Positions 44,731 to 53,948 of a DNA stretch of 64,000 nt are shown piece after piece. The notes beneath the pieces are model-generated. The model saw only the letters and a program-made list of their open reading frames with translations, was not told where the DNA came from and made no database searches. The position numbers and the translations under genes are program-made. Within the stretch, counting starts at the first letter, position 1; each line of letters opens with the position of its first letter. This stretch comes from Alkalicoccus daliensis (GTDB lineage: Bacteria > Bacillota > Bacilli > Bacillales > Salisediminibacteriaceae), in NCBI RefSeq assembly GCF_900103955.1, contig NZ_FNIL01000011.1, positions 1 through 64,000 on the forward strand, written 5' to 3'.

Positions 44731-44759
44731 ACATTACGCTAACCGAAATAAATAGTCAA
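44731..44759 (-). promoter_or_regulatory. Predicted sigma-A promoter of marR-MATE
   Basis: Minus-strand TTGACT (44754-44759), 17-nt spacer and TAATGT (44731-44736). The spacer/-10 area contains GTTAG twice, 11 nt apart, a possible MarR site. Confidence 0.6.
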
Positions 44760-44875
44760 TGCTTTTGGTTTTATCTACATAACGAAATTTCTGAGTATAG
44801 GAACAAGGTTCGTCCGCATGCCCCCTCTCCCTGCACTCTATCTCTGCAGGTTACCTATAGAAAATTCCTGGACAA

Positions 44876-44907
44876 CTTAAAAAGCCTGCTGGATGAACAG
44901 CAGGCTC
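44876..44907 (-). terminator. Terminator of the hydroxyacid dehydrogenase gene
   Basis: Minus-strand AGCCTGCTG/CAGCAGGCT stem, 6-nt loop, TTTTTA. Confidence 0.88.
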
Positions 44908-44933
44908 TCCTAAATACACCTAAAATATTCTGC

Positions 44934-45890
44934 TTAATACCCTTCTTTAAAATTCACTACGTTCACCGGAAGCTCCTCATTGTTTAAATACGCCTTTAAG
45001 TTTGGCAGGAAGATATTGCGGATGACCCGATCATTATAAAGCGCAGTAGACCCAGCGGTATGGGGAGTGATGATTACCTGCTCCATGTTCCAAAGCAAGG
45101 AGCTTTTTGGCAGCGGCTCTGTTTGGAACACATCCAGCCCTGCTCCTGCAAGCTGCCCGGCTTCCAGTACTGCAATCAGTGCTTCTTCCACTACAGTATC
45201 TCCTCTGCCGATATTAATAAAAAAAGCTTCTTTTTTCATTTTTTGAAATCTTTTCAGCGTGAAATATTCTTTCGTTTCGTCTGTAAGCGGCAGGGCATTC
45301 ACGATAACATCAGCTTCATTGATACGCTGATCCGCTTCAGCTGTAGTTATAACCTCATCTGTATTCGCTGAAGATTTTCCACTTTTTCGTACTCCTATTA
45401 CTTTCATGCCAAAGGCTTGTGCTATTTTAGCAGTTTCTTCCCCAATCGCTCCAACTCCGTATATCATCATTGTTTTCCCGTGAATTTCTCCATTTAAATG
45501 TGCGTGATGCCACTCTTTCCGTCCCTGCTGACGCACATATTTATGAATTTTCCTCGTCCACCCCAGAAGCAGGGCAAAAATCGTTTCTGAAATTGGATAA
45601 GCATGTACTCCGTTCGCACTCGTTACGATATAACCTTTCTTTTCGTAAGTATCCAATGGAAGACTGTCTACCCCTGCACTCCATGTTTGAATCCAGCGCA
45701 GCGGTGCATCTTTGCTCAATTCTTTTTCCATTTCCGGTTTCCAGCCTGCTACAATTTCAGCGTTATTTATTTCGGATTTCCACTCTTCCCCTTTACGTCC
45801 GAAAATTACTTTCCATTCCTTCGCTGCCTCACGTACTTCCTCTTGAAGCTGCTCGCTTAAATCCTGCGCTACTATCAGTGTGTTTTTCAT
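44934..45890 (-). CDS. D-isomer-specific 2-hydroxyacid dehydrogenase family protein
   Basis: 318 residues. NAD-binding GVGAIGEETAKIA near 146-158, the NIGRGDTVVEEAL motif near 222 and TPHTAGST near 275 with the catalytic His; the conserved Arg and Glu regions are present. Reduces or oxidises an unknown 2-hydroxy/2-keto acid. GGAGG before the ATG. Single gene. Confidence 0.9.
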   Translation of the reverse strand: MKNTLIVAQDLSEQLQEEVREAAKEWKVIFGRKGEEWKSEINNAEIVAGWKPEMEKELSKDAPLRWIQTWSAGVDSLPLDTYEKKGYIVTSANGVHAYPISETIFALLLGWTRKIHKYVRQQGRKEWHHAHLNGEIHGKTMMIYGVGAIGEETAKIAQAFGMKVIGVRKSGKSSANTDEVITTAEADQRINEADVIVNALPLTDETKEYFTLKRFQKMKKEAFFINIGRGDTVVEEALIAVLEAGQLAGAGLDVFQTEPLPKSSLLWNMEQVIITPHTAGSTALYNDRVIRNIFLPNLKAYLNNEELPVNVVNFKEGY

Positions 45891-46155
45891 TTTAAGTTCC
45901 TCCTCTTCCCTGTCACAACAGCTCTTCTCATGGATATTAGTTCATGCTGCATGCGCATGCCTGCCGAAAGTCTACTTTTATTATGTACTTCATTATATAA
46001 TTCCCTGTTTACGCCGAACGAATCTCATTTTCTTTAATAATCTTATCCGCTTCACACAATTTTTAAAAAGAAATACTACGAAATTGGCACACCTGTATAA
46101 TATTTATTATACTGTATTAGTTGGTATGTAAGTAATAACAAAGGAGTTTTCTTAA

Positions 46156-46539
46156 ATGTCACATAGTAAAAAATTATTGATTGCAGCCGCAGCTTTTGGA
46201 GTACTCGGTACTTTTATGGGCGGACATATGGCTGGGGCAGGTTCCCCTGCTCTGCGGCCTGTGCATGCGCATATTCTTGTTGTCGGCTGGCTGTCACTGT
46301 TTGTCTGGTCCATCTACTATAAAGTGTACCGGCCGAAACTCAGCCTCTTAACGACACTGCATGTCTGGACAGCTATTATCGGAACGATCGGACTTACTTC
46401 CGGGATGTACGTATTTATGCTGGATACAATACCTCTCCCGGATTTATTCAGTCTGCTGTATTATATCATCAGCGGTTCTGTTTTAATGCTCAGCTTTTTT
46501 CTTTTCTTTATCATTGCGTTAAAGACCCCTGATGAATAA
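46156..46539 (+). CDS. Small membrane protein with HAH motif
   Basis: 127 residues, four membrane helices. The second begins VHAHILVVGWLSLFVW; a His-x-His followed by GW is typical of haem- or copper-associated membrane proteins (NnrS and oxidase-like families), but I do not recognise the family. Ribosome site AAAGGAG. It is followed 27 nt later by modB and probably shares its transcript. Confidence 0.7.
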   Translation: MSHSKKLLIAAAAFGVLGTFMGGHMAGAGSPALRPVHAHILVVGWLSLFVWSIYYKVYRPKLSLLTTLHVWTAIIGTIGLTSGMYVFMLDTIPLPDLFSLLYYIISGSVLMLSFFLFFIIALKTPDE

Positions 46540-46566
46540 CCCGGGAACCGGAGGGAGGAAATTGTT

Positions 46567-47232
46567 TTGATTGAATCTATCGCGGGACCGCTTCGGCTGT
46601 CGCTGCAGATTTCAATATTCGCTACGTTTTTCGCGTTTACGGCAGGGGTGCTGCTTGCCTGGATTTTTGCTTTTCACAAAAATAAACTCACAAGCTTCTT
46701 ATCTATTATCGTTACCATTCCCTTAATTCTCCCTCCTACAGTCCTGGGGTATTATCTTCTGGTAACGCTCGGGCGCAACAGTGTGATCGGCCAGACTTAC
46801 GAAGCTCTCTTTGGGGGGCCCATTGTCTTCACCTGGCAGGCAGCGGTTGCTGCGGCTGCGATCGCTGCGCTTCCTCTCCTCATTCGTCCGATGCAGGCAG
46901 CTTTCGAGTCTATTGATGTAGACTATTTAGGAGCGGCACGCCTTGATGGTGCTTCCTCCTTTCAGCTGCTGCGCTTTATTATTCTGCCGATTGCCTGGCG
47001 CGGTGTACTTGCAGGGGTAGTCCTTGGCTTTGCGAGAGCAATGGGCGAATTTGGCGCAACGCTGATGGTTGCCGGGAACATCCCGGGCCGGACGCAGACA
47101 CTTTCCATCGCAATCTATGATGCAGTTCAGGCAGACAGGATTGCAGAAGCAAATTTTATGGCGGCAGTGTTAACAGCTTTCACAGTTGCCATTCTTTATC
47201 TCGTGCACCGGCGCTTCGCCGCAAAAGTCTGA
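46567..47232 (+). CDS. modB: Molybdate ABC transporter permease ModB
   Basis: 221 residues with five or six membrane segments. Motifs typical of ModB: TIPLILPPTVLGYYLL, LDGASSFQLLRFIILPIAWRGVLAG and FARAMGEFGATLMVAGN. TTG start with GGAGGGAGG upstream. No modA or modC gene is adjacent, so the partners must be elsewhere or be missing. Confidence 0.9.
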   Translation: MIESIAGPLRLSLQISIFATFFAFTAGVLLAWIFAFHKNKLTSFLSIIVTIPLILPPTVLGYYLLVTLGRNSVIGQTYEALFGGPIVFTWQAAVAAAAIAALPLLIRPMQAAFESIDVDYLGAARLDGASSFQLLRFIILPIAWRGVLAGVVLGFARAMGEFGATLMVAGNIPGRTQTLSIAIYDAVQADRIAEANFMAAVLTAFTVAILYLVHRRFAAKV

Positions 47233-47278
47233 GGACAGCCCTCCCTGCAAATGGTCCTCTTGTACAATATATACAGGC

Positions 47279-47312
47279 ACAAAAAAGCTGTGCCGGAAAT
47301 CTGCACAGCTTA
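47279..47312 (-). terminator. Hairpin with T run on the minus strand
   Basis: Minus strand GCTGTGC/GCACAGC stem followed by TTTTTTG. It could back up termination for the photoreceptor gene reading toward modB. Confidence 0.55.
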
Positions 47313-47351
47313 AACATATATGGCAGACACTCATAAAGAAATGTCTCTGGA

Positions 47352-47416
47352 GCAAAGAAACCCTCCGCCGAAAGCGGCCGACAGCAGTCTCCGCTGATTC
47401 AGGGGTCTTTTTTAAG
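47352..47416 (+). terminator. Terminator-like hairpin downstream of modB
   Basis: Arms around AAAGAAACCCTCC and GGGGTCTTTTTT with an inner CCGC/GCGG stem, ending at the stop of the convergent photoreceptor gene. Confidence 0.5.
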
Positions 47417-48191
47417 ATTCTTTTACTGAATCAAGCGTATCAAGCGCCTGCTTTACAGAACCATAGGTCTTTAAAGCAGAGAGATCAATATCCAGCCCGC
47501 TTGCACGAATCGCAATTTTAGGAGTAATCCCTGTAAGAATCATCTCTATTCCTTTTAACTTTAAAAGATCTGCAAGCCGGAAGATGCTTCCGGTTGCTGT
47601 TTCATCGATGTCCTGAAACCCTGAAAGATCTACAATAAGAGTGTCCACACTTGTGTTGTTAAGCTCCGGAAGAATTCTTTCCACAATAACATTCATTCTT
47701 CTCTCATCAATATTACCAATCAACGGAAGAACAGACACATCGGATTTTACGGGAACGATCGGCGTAGAAAGAAGATCAATCTCATTATTGTACTCTTCCA
47801 GCTTCTGCTCAGCTTTTTTATACGCAGTGATATCTTTTTGAATCCCGACAAAATAGAACTGTTCCTCATCTTCTAAGTATATAGGATCAATATGAAGTAA
47901 ATTCCAGAAAGAAGTTCCGTCTTTCCTGTAATTTAATAATTCTACAGAAACAGGCTCCTTGTTTTTAATAGCTTTACGGATCGTTTCCACCGTCTCCGGA
48001 TCAGTGTCTTCCCCTTGAAGAAACCGGCAGTTCTTACCGATGATTTCCTCATTTTCATAGCCAGTCAGCCTTGAAAAACCTTGGTTTGCATAGATAATTG
48101 GGTTATCCGGCTTGCTGGGATCACAGATAATAAAAACGAGCTGTGTTTTTTCCAGCACTTTATTTTTTAAAGCCTGCAAATCTTCTGCCAC
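47412..48191 (-). CDS. pfyP: LOV-STAS blue-light photoreceptor (YtvA type)
   Basis: 259 residues, same length and domain order as B. subtilis YtvA (261). LOV domain at ~10-125 with GKNCRFLQG, where Cys55 is the flavin-adduct cysteine, and the N/Q contacts further on (IDPIYL, YFVGIQKDIT). A linker helix joins a STAS domain (~150-255) with DLSGFQDIDETATG. YtvA feeds blue-light signals into the stressosome and SigB, whose genes are in this same window. Confidence 0.94.
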   Translation of the reverse strand: MAEDLQALKNKVLEKTQLVFIICDPSKPDNPIIYANQGFSRLTGYENEEIIGKNCRFLQGEDTDPETVETIRKAIKNKEPVSVELLNYRKDGTSFWNLLHIDPIYLEDEEQFYFVGIQKDITAYKKAEQKLEEYNNEIDLLSTPIVPVKSDVSVLPLIGNIDERRMNVIVERILPELNNTSVDTLIVDLSGFQDIDETATGSIFRLADLLKLKGIEMILTGITPKIAIRASGLDIDLSALKTYGSVKQALDTLDSVKES

Positions 48192-48269
48192 AGGATCTCC
48201 TCCTTCTTCATATTTCGCACATTTCCTATTGTACCCGACAACCTGCGATAATTAAAGAAAGGACTCCAG

Positions 48270-49481
48270 TCAGTTTCCTGATTGAAAGAGATTTGCCAGA
48301 ATAAGCGTACATGCACCTTTTAATGTGCCGTCTTCCCCTAGTTCAGAAATCTCAATTTTTGTGGAAGCAGCAGCTTCTGTGAGCGCCCTGCCTGTGAGAA
48401 CCTTATTCATCGGCGGAAGTAACACGTCCACATACTTTAATATACTGCCGCCGAGAATGATCAGCGGAGGATTCATAAAATGAATGGCACTGGTTAAACC
48501 GAGTCCAAGGTACCTGCCCGCTTCTTCAAACACCCGTTTACTTAATTCGTCCCCTGCAGCAGCATGCTGATAAATCAGCTGCATATCCGGGGTCTGGTCC
48601 TTTTCAAAAGATGCTTGTAGAGAACTTCCTTCCCCGGCCAGCAGCTTCTCTTCCATATTTCTCTGGATCGCATTTTCGGAGATGAATGTCTGCAGGCATC
48701 CTTCTGCGCCACAGGAACAAAGCGGTCCTTCCTGAGAAACCGGCATGTGTCCAAGTTCTCCTGCCAGGCTGTGATGCCCATGAAACAGCTCATTATTAAT
48801 AATCAGCCCGGAACCGATGCCTTCTACAATGTTCAGACAAAGAAAATTATCAAAGGCTTTTCCTGCGCCAAACCACTTTTCTGCGATTGCCAGTGCTTTG
48901 GCGTCATTGGACACTTCCACCGGAAGCTGCAGATGCTGTTCCAGATGTTCTTTTACAGGGACATTCATAAGCCCAAGTGTCGGTGCATGAATGGAAACGC
49001 CGGTACGATGGTCGACAATGCCGTGCATTGCTACGCCGATACCGATCAGCTTTTCCTTCTTACTGCCGAGTTCTTCCAAAAAAGCCTGCAGCGCACTGGT
49101 AATGAATTCGAGGAAGCTTGTCCGTGTCAGATGTGCCGGAGTATCCAATACGCTGCGTTCAAAGAGGGATGCTTCCAGATCACTCACTACAAGACGCACT
49201 TTGCTTACCCCAATATCCACTCCTATTACAAAACGGCTGTCAGATTTTATCTTTAGTAAAATCGGCTTTCTTCCACCTTTGGATTCTCCAGCACTGCTTT
49301 CAAATACCATGTTTTCCTTTATGAGTTCGTTTACGATGTTCGTTACGGTAGGAGGTGTCAGGTTAGTTTCTTTTGCAATTTCCGCGCGTGAAATCGCCTG
49401 GTGCCGCCGGATCGTATTCAAAATTAAAGAACGGTTTAACGATTTCATATGACGGAAACTGCCTGTCTGCTGCGAAAGCAT
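48270..49481 (-). CDS. ROK family transcriptional repressor of the gal genes
   Basis: 403 residues. N-terminal winged helix (RAEIAKETNLTPPTVTNIVNELI), then a ROK sugar-kinase-like domain with the zinc motif CSCGAEGCLQ and GIGSGLIINNELFHG. XylR/NagC-type. Ribosome site GGAGGG. It is the last gene of galK-galE-galT-ROK (16 nt after galT), so it probably represses this operon and responds to galactose or a related sugar. Confidence 0.9.
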   Translation of the reverse strand: MLSQQTGSFRHMKSLNRSLILNTIRRHQAISRAEIAKETNLTPPTVTNIVNELIKENMVFESSAGESKGGRKPILLKIKSDSRFVIGVDIGVSKVRLVVSDLEASLFERSVLDTPAHLTRTSFLEFITSALQAFLEELGSKKEKLIGIGVAMHGIVDHRTGVSIHAPTLGLMNVPVKEHLEQHLQLPVEVSNDAKALAIAEKWFGAGKAFDNFLCLNIVEGIGSGLIINNELFHGHHSLAGELGHMPVSQEGPLCSCGAEGCLQTFISENAIQRNMEEKLLAGEGSSLQASFEKDQTPDMQLIYQHAAAGDELSKRVFEEAGRYLGLGLTSAIHFMNPPLIILGGSILKYVDVLLPPMNKVLTGRALTEAAASTKIEISELGEDGTLKGACTLILANLFQSGN

Positions 49482-49496
49482 ATTTTTCCCTCCTGC

Positions 49497-51005
49497 CTAT
49501 AGCGATTCCATAAAACGGACAAAAGCTTTCTGTCCTTCTTCCGAACGTTTGAAAACACCGGAATGCCCTAGAATTTCCGCAAAAATCAATCCGACTTCCT
49601 GCTGCAATATTTCCTGATAATTATCGAGAGAAATATGAGGATTACGTTTTTTCACTTCCAGCGCCCAGTTTAAATGCTTGGAAATTGTTTCATTTGCAGC
49701 TATTTCCACTTCAGGTTCTTCCGTTAAAAGAGCCTCCCCCAGCTGCTGCAGTTCATCTTTTAATCTGCCTGGAAGCACTGCGAGCCCCATTACTTCAATT
49801 AAGCCGATATTTTCCTTTTTAATATGATGCACTTCTTGATGCGGATGGAAAATCCCCATCGGGTGCTCATCAGAAGTTCTGTTGTTACGAAGGACGAGAT
49901 CGAGTTCATACTTCCCTTCCCGGTAACGGGCAATAGGAGTAATGGTATGGTGCGGTTCTTTTCCTGAAAACGGATAGATTTCTGCAGTTGTGTCCTCATA
50001 TTGCTTCCATTGAGCCAGAATATAATCAGATGCTTCCACTACAGAATTTTTGTTTTCTCCTTTTACTCTCAGCACGGACATCGGCCATTTCACTTTCGCT
50101 GCAGTAACGCCGCTGTAATGCTTCACATCCACAGTTTCTTCCTCTTCCGCTCTTGCCATCGGAAACTCATACTTCCCTGCCTGATAATGATCATGACTTA
50201 AAATAGAGCCGCCTACGATCGGCAGATCCGCATTCGATCCGATAAAATAATGCGGATACTGTTCCACAAAATCCAACAGCCGCTGAAATGTCTGCTTCGT
50301 AATTTTCATTGGATCGTGGGAAGCTTTTAAGACGATTGCATGCTCATGATAATACACATATGGAGAAAACTGCACATGCCAGTTTTCCTCTGCAAGCGTT
50401 ACAGGAATCGTCCGCAGGTTCTGTCTTGCTGGATGATTCATTCTTCCCGCATAGCCGACATTTTCCCGGCAGAGCAGGCAGAGCGGATAGTTCGCCGTGG
50501 CAGCCTGCTTTGCTGCTTGAATTTCTTTTGGATCTTTTTCCGGCTTTGATAAATTGATAGTAATATCCAGATCTCCAAATTCTGTCGGAGTCCGCCAGCT
50601 CATATTTTTCGCAATACGGTCTCTGCGGATATAATCAATATCCTGATTCCACTTGTAGAACCAGGCAGTTGCTGCTTCCACTCCTTTTTCCTCCTGTATC
50701 TGCCTGAAAAAGCTGATAATTCCAGAAGGACGCTCTGCCAATACGCCCATCAATTTCGTATCCAGCAGGTCCTGTTCTGTGACAGTATTATCTTTTAATA
50801 CACCCGTTTCCGCAGCCCAGGCAAGAATTTCAGCTTTTATTTCCGGAAGCTCGCGTGGTTCAAGGTCCGCTCCAGGCATTTCTAAAGATTCCTGCAGCCC
50901 CAGCTTTTCCATCAGCTGATTTTTTATAAAAACAATATCTTCTTCTTCCACCAGTGCCTTCTTTTTTGCATAAGCGATCAGCTCATTTAATAATGCATCT
51001 ATCAT
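49497..51005 (-). CDS. galT: UDP-glucose-hexose-1-phosphate uridylyltransferase (Firmicutes type)
   Basis: 502 residues, the long GalT class found in Bacillus and Lactobacillus. Conserved segments include SWRTPTEFGDLDITINLSKP, YPLCLLCRENVGYAGR and the SHDHYQAG catalytic region. Exchanges galactose-1-phosphate with UDP-glucose in the Leloir pathway. Overlaps the galE stop by one base (TAATG). Confidence 0.95.
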   Translation of the reverse strand: MIDALLNELIAYAKKKALVEEEDIVFIKNQLMEKLGLQESLEMPGADLEPRELPEIKAEILAWAAETGVLKDNTVTEQDLLDTKLMGVLAERPSGIISFFRQIQEEKGVEAATAWFYKWNQDIDYIRRDRIAKNMSWRTPTEFGDLDITINLSKPEKDPKEIQAAKQAATANYPLCLLCRENVGYAGRMNHPARQNLRTIPVTLAEENWHVQFSPYVYYHEHAIVLKASHDPMKITKQTFQRLLDFVEQYPHYFIGSNADLPIVGGSILSHDHYQAGKYEFPMARAEEEETVDVKHYSGVTAAKVKWPMSVLRVKGENKNSVVEASDYILAQWKQYEDTTAEIYPFSGKEPHHTITPIARYREGKYELDLVLRNNRTSDEHPMGIFHPHQEVHHIKKENIGLIEVMGLAVLPGRLKDELQQLGEALLTEEPEVEIAANETISKHLNWALEVKKRNPHISLDNYQEILQQEVGLIFAEILGHSGVFKRSEEGQKAFVRFMESL

Positions 51006-52003
51006 TACTTCTCACCTGCTTTATACCCCTGGGGATATTTTTGATGCCAGTCCCAAGCCGTTTTTACAATTGCCTTCAAATCGGAAAACTCCGGCTTCCA
51101 TCCAAGTGTTTTCTGCGCTTTTTGAGAAGATGCTACAAGCGCTGCAGGGTCTCCCGCTCGTCGGGGGGCAATTTCCCGGGAAATACTTTTCCCTGTCACT
51201 TCTTCGACGGTATCAATCACCTGCTGCACACTGAAGCCATTGCCGTTACCCAGGTTGAATACATCGGAAGCGCCTCCCTCTCTCAGGTAATTCAGCGCTT
51301 TTACATGTGCCTGAATTAAATCTTCTACATGAATATAATCACGGATGCATGTTCCATCTTCAGTGGGGTAGTCGTCTCCAAAAACATAGATCTTCTCCCG
51401 CTGGCCAAGGGCGACCTGCAGAATAATAGGAATCAAGTGAGTTTCCGGATGATGGTCTTCGCCGATATCATATTTGGAATGTGCGCCTGCAACATTAAAA
51501 TAACGGAGTGCCACGTATTCTATTCCATACGCCTCTTTGCACCAGTGCATCATTTCTTCCATGGCAAGCTTCGTCTGTCCGTAAGGATTGGTCGGCTTCG
51601 TTACAGACTCCTCAGTGATAGGCACCTCTTCAGGTTCACCGTAGGTCGCAGCAGTAGAGGAAAATACAATTCTTTTTGCGCCATACTGCTTCATTTTCTT
51701 TAGAAGGCAGAGCATACCGTAAACGTTATTATCATAATAATCGAGAGGCTGCTCCATGCTTACTCCTACTAGTGAATCTGCTGCAAAATGAATTACTTCT
51801 TCAATCTGGTGATTTGAAAAAACGGTGTCAAGTATTTTATCGTCTCTTAAATCCCCTTTATAAAAGACGGCTTTATCCATTACAGCCTGCTCATGTCCCA
51901 TCTGCAGATTATCAAGTACAATTACTTCTTCTCCTTGATCTATCAGCTCCGCTGTTCCATGACTTCCAATATAACCTGCGCCTCCACAAACTAATACTGC
52001 CAT
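51005..52003 (-). CDS. galE: UDP-glucose 4-epimerase
   Basis: 332 residues, extended SDR. GGAGYIGSH at 7-15 binds NAD; Ser/Tyr/Lys catalytic residues in SSTAATYG and NPYGQTKLAMEEM. Interconverts UDP-galactose and UDP-glucose. AAAGGAGGAA before the ATG; 48 nt after galK. Confidence 0.96.
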   Translation of the reverse strand: MAVLVCGGAGYIGSHGTAELIDQGEEVIVLDNLQMGHEQAVMDKAVFYKGDLRDDKILDTVFSNHQIEEVIHFAADSLVGVSMEQPLDYYDNNVYGMLCLLKKMKQYGAKRIVFSSTAATYGEPEEVPITEESVTKPTNPYGQTKLAMEEMMHWCKEAYGIEYVALRYFNVAGAHSKYDIGEDHHPETHLIPIILQVALGQREKIYVFGDDYPTEDGTCIRDYIHVEDLIQAHVKALNYLREGGASDVFNLGNGNGFSVQQVIDTVEEVTGKSISREIAPRRAGDPAALVASSQKAQKTLGWKPEFSDLKAIVKTAWDWHQKYPQGYKAGEK

Positions 52004-52051
52004 TGTACATTCCTCCTTTTATTTATACCGAAGCTGCTTTCCATGAAGCTG

Positions 52052-53212
52052 CTACAGTTCTTTCGCGCCGTCACCAATTCCCACTACGTAGAAATCAGGT
52101 TTGACCCCTGTCGCTTTTTCATAGTCTGCTTCGATTGCTTCAAGCGTCTGATCCATTCCTGTTTTTTTGACTAAGCTTACCGTGCATCCACCGAACCCGG
52201 CACCAGTCATTCTTGAGCCGATCACGCCTTCCTGGTTCCAGGCTGCCTCTGCAAGTGCGTCAAGTTCTTTTCCTGTCACTTCGTAATCATCCCGCAGCGA
52301 AGTGTGGGACTCATTCATCAGCTTGCCAAAGGCCGCCAGATTCCCTTCACTGAGTTTCCTCTGTGCTTCTACTGTGCGTGCATTTTCTTTCACCGCATGT
52401 TTTGCACGGCGGAGATTTGTTTCGTTTTGAATGAGATGGGATTTTTCCGCGAGTTCTCCAGGCGTCAGCTGGCAGAGATATTCGATATCGAGTTCCTGCT
52501 GCAGATCTTTCAGCGCTGCTTCACATTCGCTTCTTCTTTCATTATATTTGGAATCGGCCAGTCCACGTCTTTTATTGGTATTTGCAATCACAAGTTTCAT
52601 ATCTTTCAGCTCGACCGGTGCGTATTCGTAATCCAGAGAATTACAGTCGAGGAGCATGGCATGATTCTCCTTCCCCATGCCGATCGCAAACTGATCCATG
52701 ATGCCGCAGTTGACGCCGATAAATTCATTTTCCGCTTTTTGCGCCAGCTGGACCATCCGGATGCGGTCCATGTGAAACTGCTGCATTGCATCCCAGGCAA
52801 CCGCCGCTGCAAGTTCAATGGAAGCGGAAGAAGAAAGCCCTGCCCCGTTCGGAATATTTCCGTAAACATATGCGTTAAATCCGCTGGTACCCGTATAACC
52901 ATCTTCTGCGAATACAGAGAGCACCCCTTTTACGTAATTTGCCCAGTCGTGTGCTTCCTCATATTGCAGTTCATCCAGCGAGAAGGTAATTTCTCCTTTG
53001 TCTGTGAAATTACCGGAATATAAATGAACTTCCCGATCTTCTCTTGGCGACACTGCCATGTATGTTCCTACCGTCAGTGCACATGGAAAGACGTAACCTC
53101 CGTTGTAATCCGTATGTTCTCCTATTAAGTTTACTCTTCCAGGTGCAAAGAATACTCTTTCCGGGGAATGACCGTAGATTTCTTTATACGATTTCTGCAC
53201 TTTTTCCTTCAT
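52052..53212 (-). CDS. galK: Galactokinase
   Basis: 386 residues, GHMP kinase. Galactose motif GRVNLIGEHTDYNGGYVFP near 26-44, ATP motif GAGLSSSASIELA near 123-135, and GSRMTGAGFGGCTVSLV near the end. Phosphorylates galactose. First gene of the operon, directly behind an inverted-repeat operator. Confidence 0.96.
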   Translation of the reverse strand: MKEKVQKSYKEIYGHSPERVFFAPGRVNLIGEHTDYNGGYVFPCALTVGTYMAVSPREDREVHLYSGNFTDKGEITFSLDELQYEEAHDWANYVKGVLSVFAEDGYTGTSGFNAYVYGNIPNGAGLSSSASIELAAAVAWDAMQQFHMDRIRMVQLAQKAENEFIGVNCGIMDQFAIGMGKENHAMLLDCNSLDYEYAPVELKDMKLVIANTNKRRGLADSKYNERRSECEAALKDLQQELDIEYLCQLTPGELAEKSHLIQNETNLRRAKHAVKENARTVEAQRKLSEGNLAAFGKLMNESHTSLRDDYEVTGKELDALAEAAWNQEGVIGSRMTGAGFGGCTVSLVKKTGMDQTLEAIEADYEKATGVKPDFYVVGIGDGAKEL

Positions 53213-53243
53213 AAAAAGCCACCCGCTTTCCGTTGGATTCTTT

Positions 53244-53266
53244 CTTAATTAAAATAATTAATTAAG
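53244..53266. promoter_or_regulatory. Inverted-repeat operator upstream of galK
   Basis: CTTAATTA and TAATTAAG form perfect 8-bp arms around 7 nt, a layout like ROK-type operators. A TATACT box lies about 10 nt upstream on the minus strand, so a bound repressor would block transcription of galKET. The adjacent ROK gene is the natural candidate. Confidence 0.65.
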
Positions 53267-53339
53267 TATTAGTTTTAGTATAACTTATTTTTTGGGAAAG
53301 AAAAAGGGTTCTTCTATATAAAGGTAGTTTGGGGCAGGT

Positions 53340-53586
53340 ACAGTATTTAAGTTATTTCTCTCTGATTCAGCGTGTTTAATGAAAAGAACGGTTTTCTGTC
53401 ATTAGTGGTCTTCTGTCAATAAGCTCCCTTTCTGATTTTATGAAAGACGAATCTGATTTTAATTTAGGGAATTTTGCTTTTATTCATCGTTATTGGAGCT
53501 TAATTCATCATTAACGAAATACCACTTTTTGAAATAGTACATTTTCCTAATCTCAGGTTTTCAAAGAACCTGTGAGAAAACGGGCA
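53340..53586. other. AT-rich intergenic region with degenerate repeats
   Basis: Part of a 736-nt gene-free gap between galK and fruR. Short phrases such as TTCTGTCA and TTCATC recur at around 20-nt distances (for example 53393 and 53412), apparently decayed units like those to the right. No gene seen. Confidence 0.4.
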
Positions 53587-53694
53587 TTACTCTCGCAGTA
53601 ACAAGGGTTACTCATCTACCATTGCAGTTTACTCATTTTTCACAGGATTTACTCACGTGCTGTCTGTTTACTCTCGCGCTGGAGGGCGTTACTC
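53587..53694. repeat. TTACTC array with about 21-nt spacing
   Basis: TTACTC (GAGTAA on the minus strand) starts at 53587, 53608, 53629, 53649, 53668 and 53689, a spacing of 19-21 nt. The sequence between the motifs is variable. Same motif and period as in 34384-34680, but in the other orientation. Confidence 0.8.
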
Positions 53695-53864
53695 ATTTTT
53701 TAAAAGGTATATTCCTATTTATTCACTTTTATGGACGTGGAATTCATTTTTAACCAGCGTCCCCCATCCCCCAGCTGGCTGATGTTTTGAATTAAGCACA
53801 GGAGAGCAGTCATCCTTTCCTAAAGTCTCCCTTCAAAAAACCGCCTATGACTGGTTTTAAATAT

Positions 53865-53906
53865 TTTTGATTGTTTTTGAAATAAAATGATTGATTTTGA
53901 TTGTTT
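53865..53906. promoter_or_regulatory. Candidate FruR binding region
   Basis: Direct repeats TTTTGATTGTTT at 53865-53876 and 53895-53906, 30 nt apart, followed by further TTGATC/TTTGA variants before fruR. DeoR-family repressors commonly bind such repeats in front of their operon. Confidence 0.5.
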
Positions 53907-53948
53907 GATCGTTTATGATGTAGTTAACAACCAAATGAGGTGAAGCGA

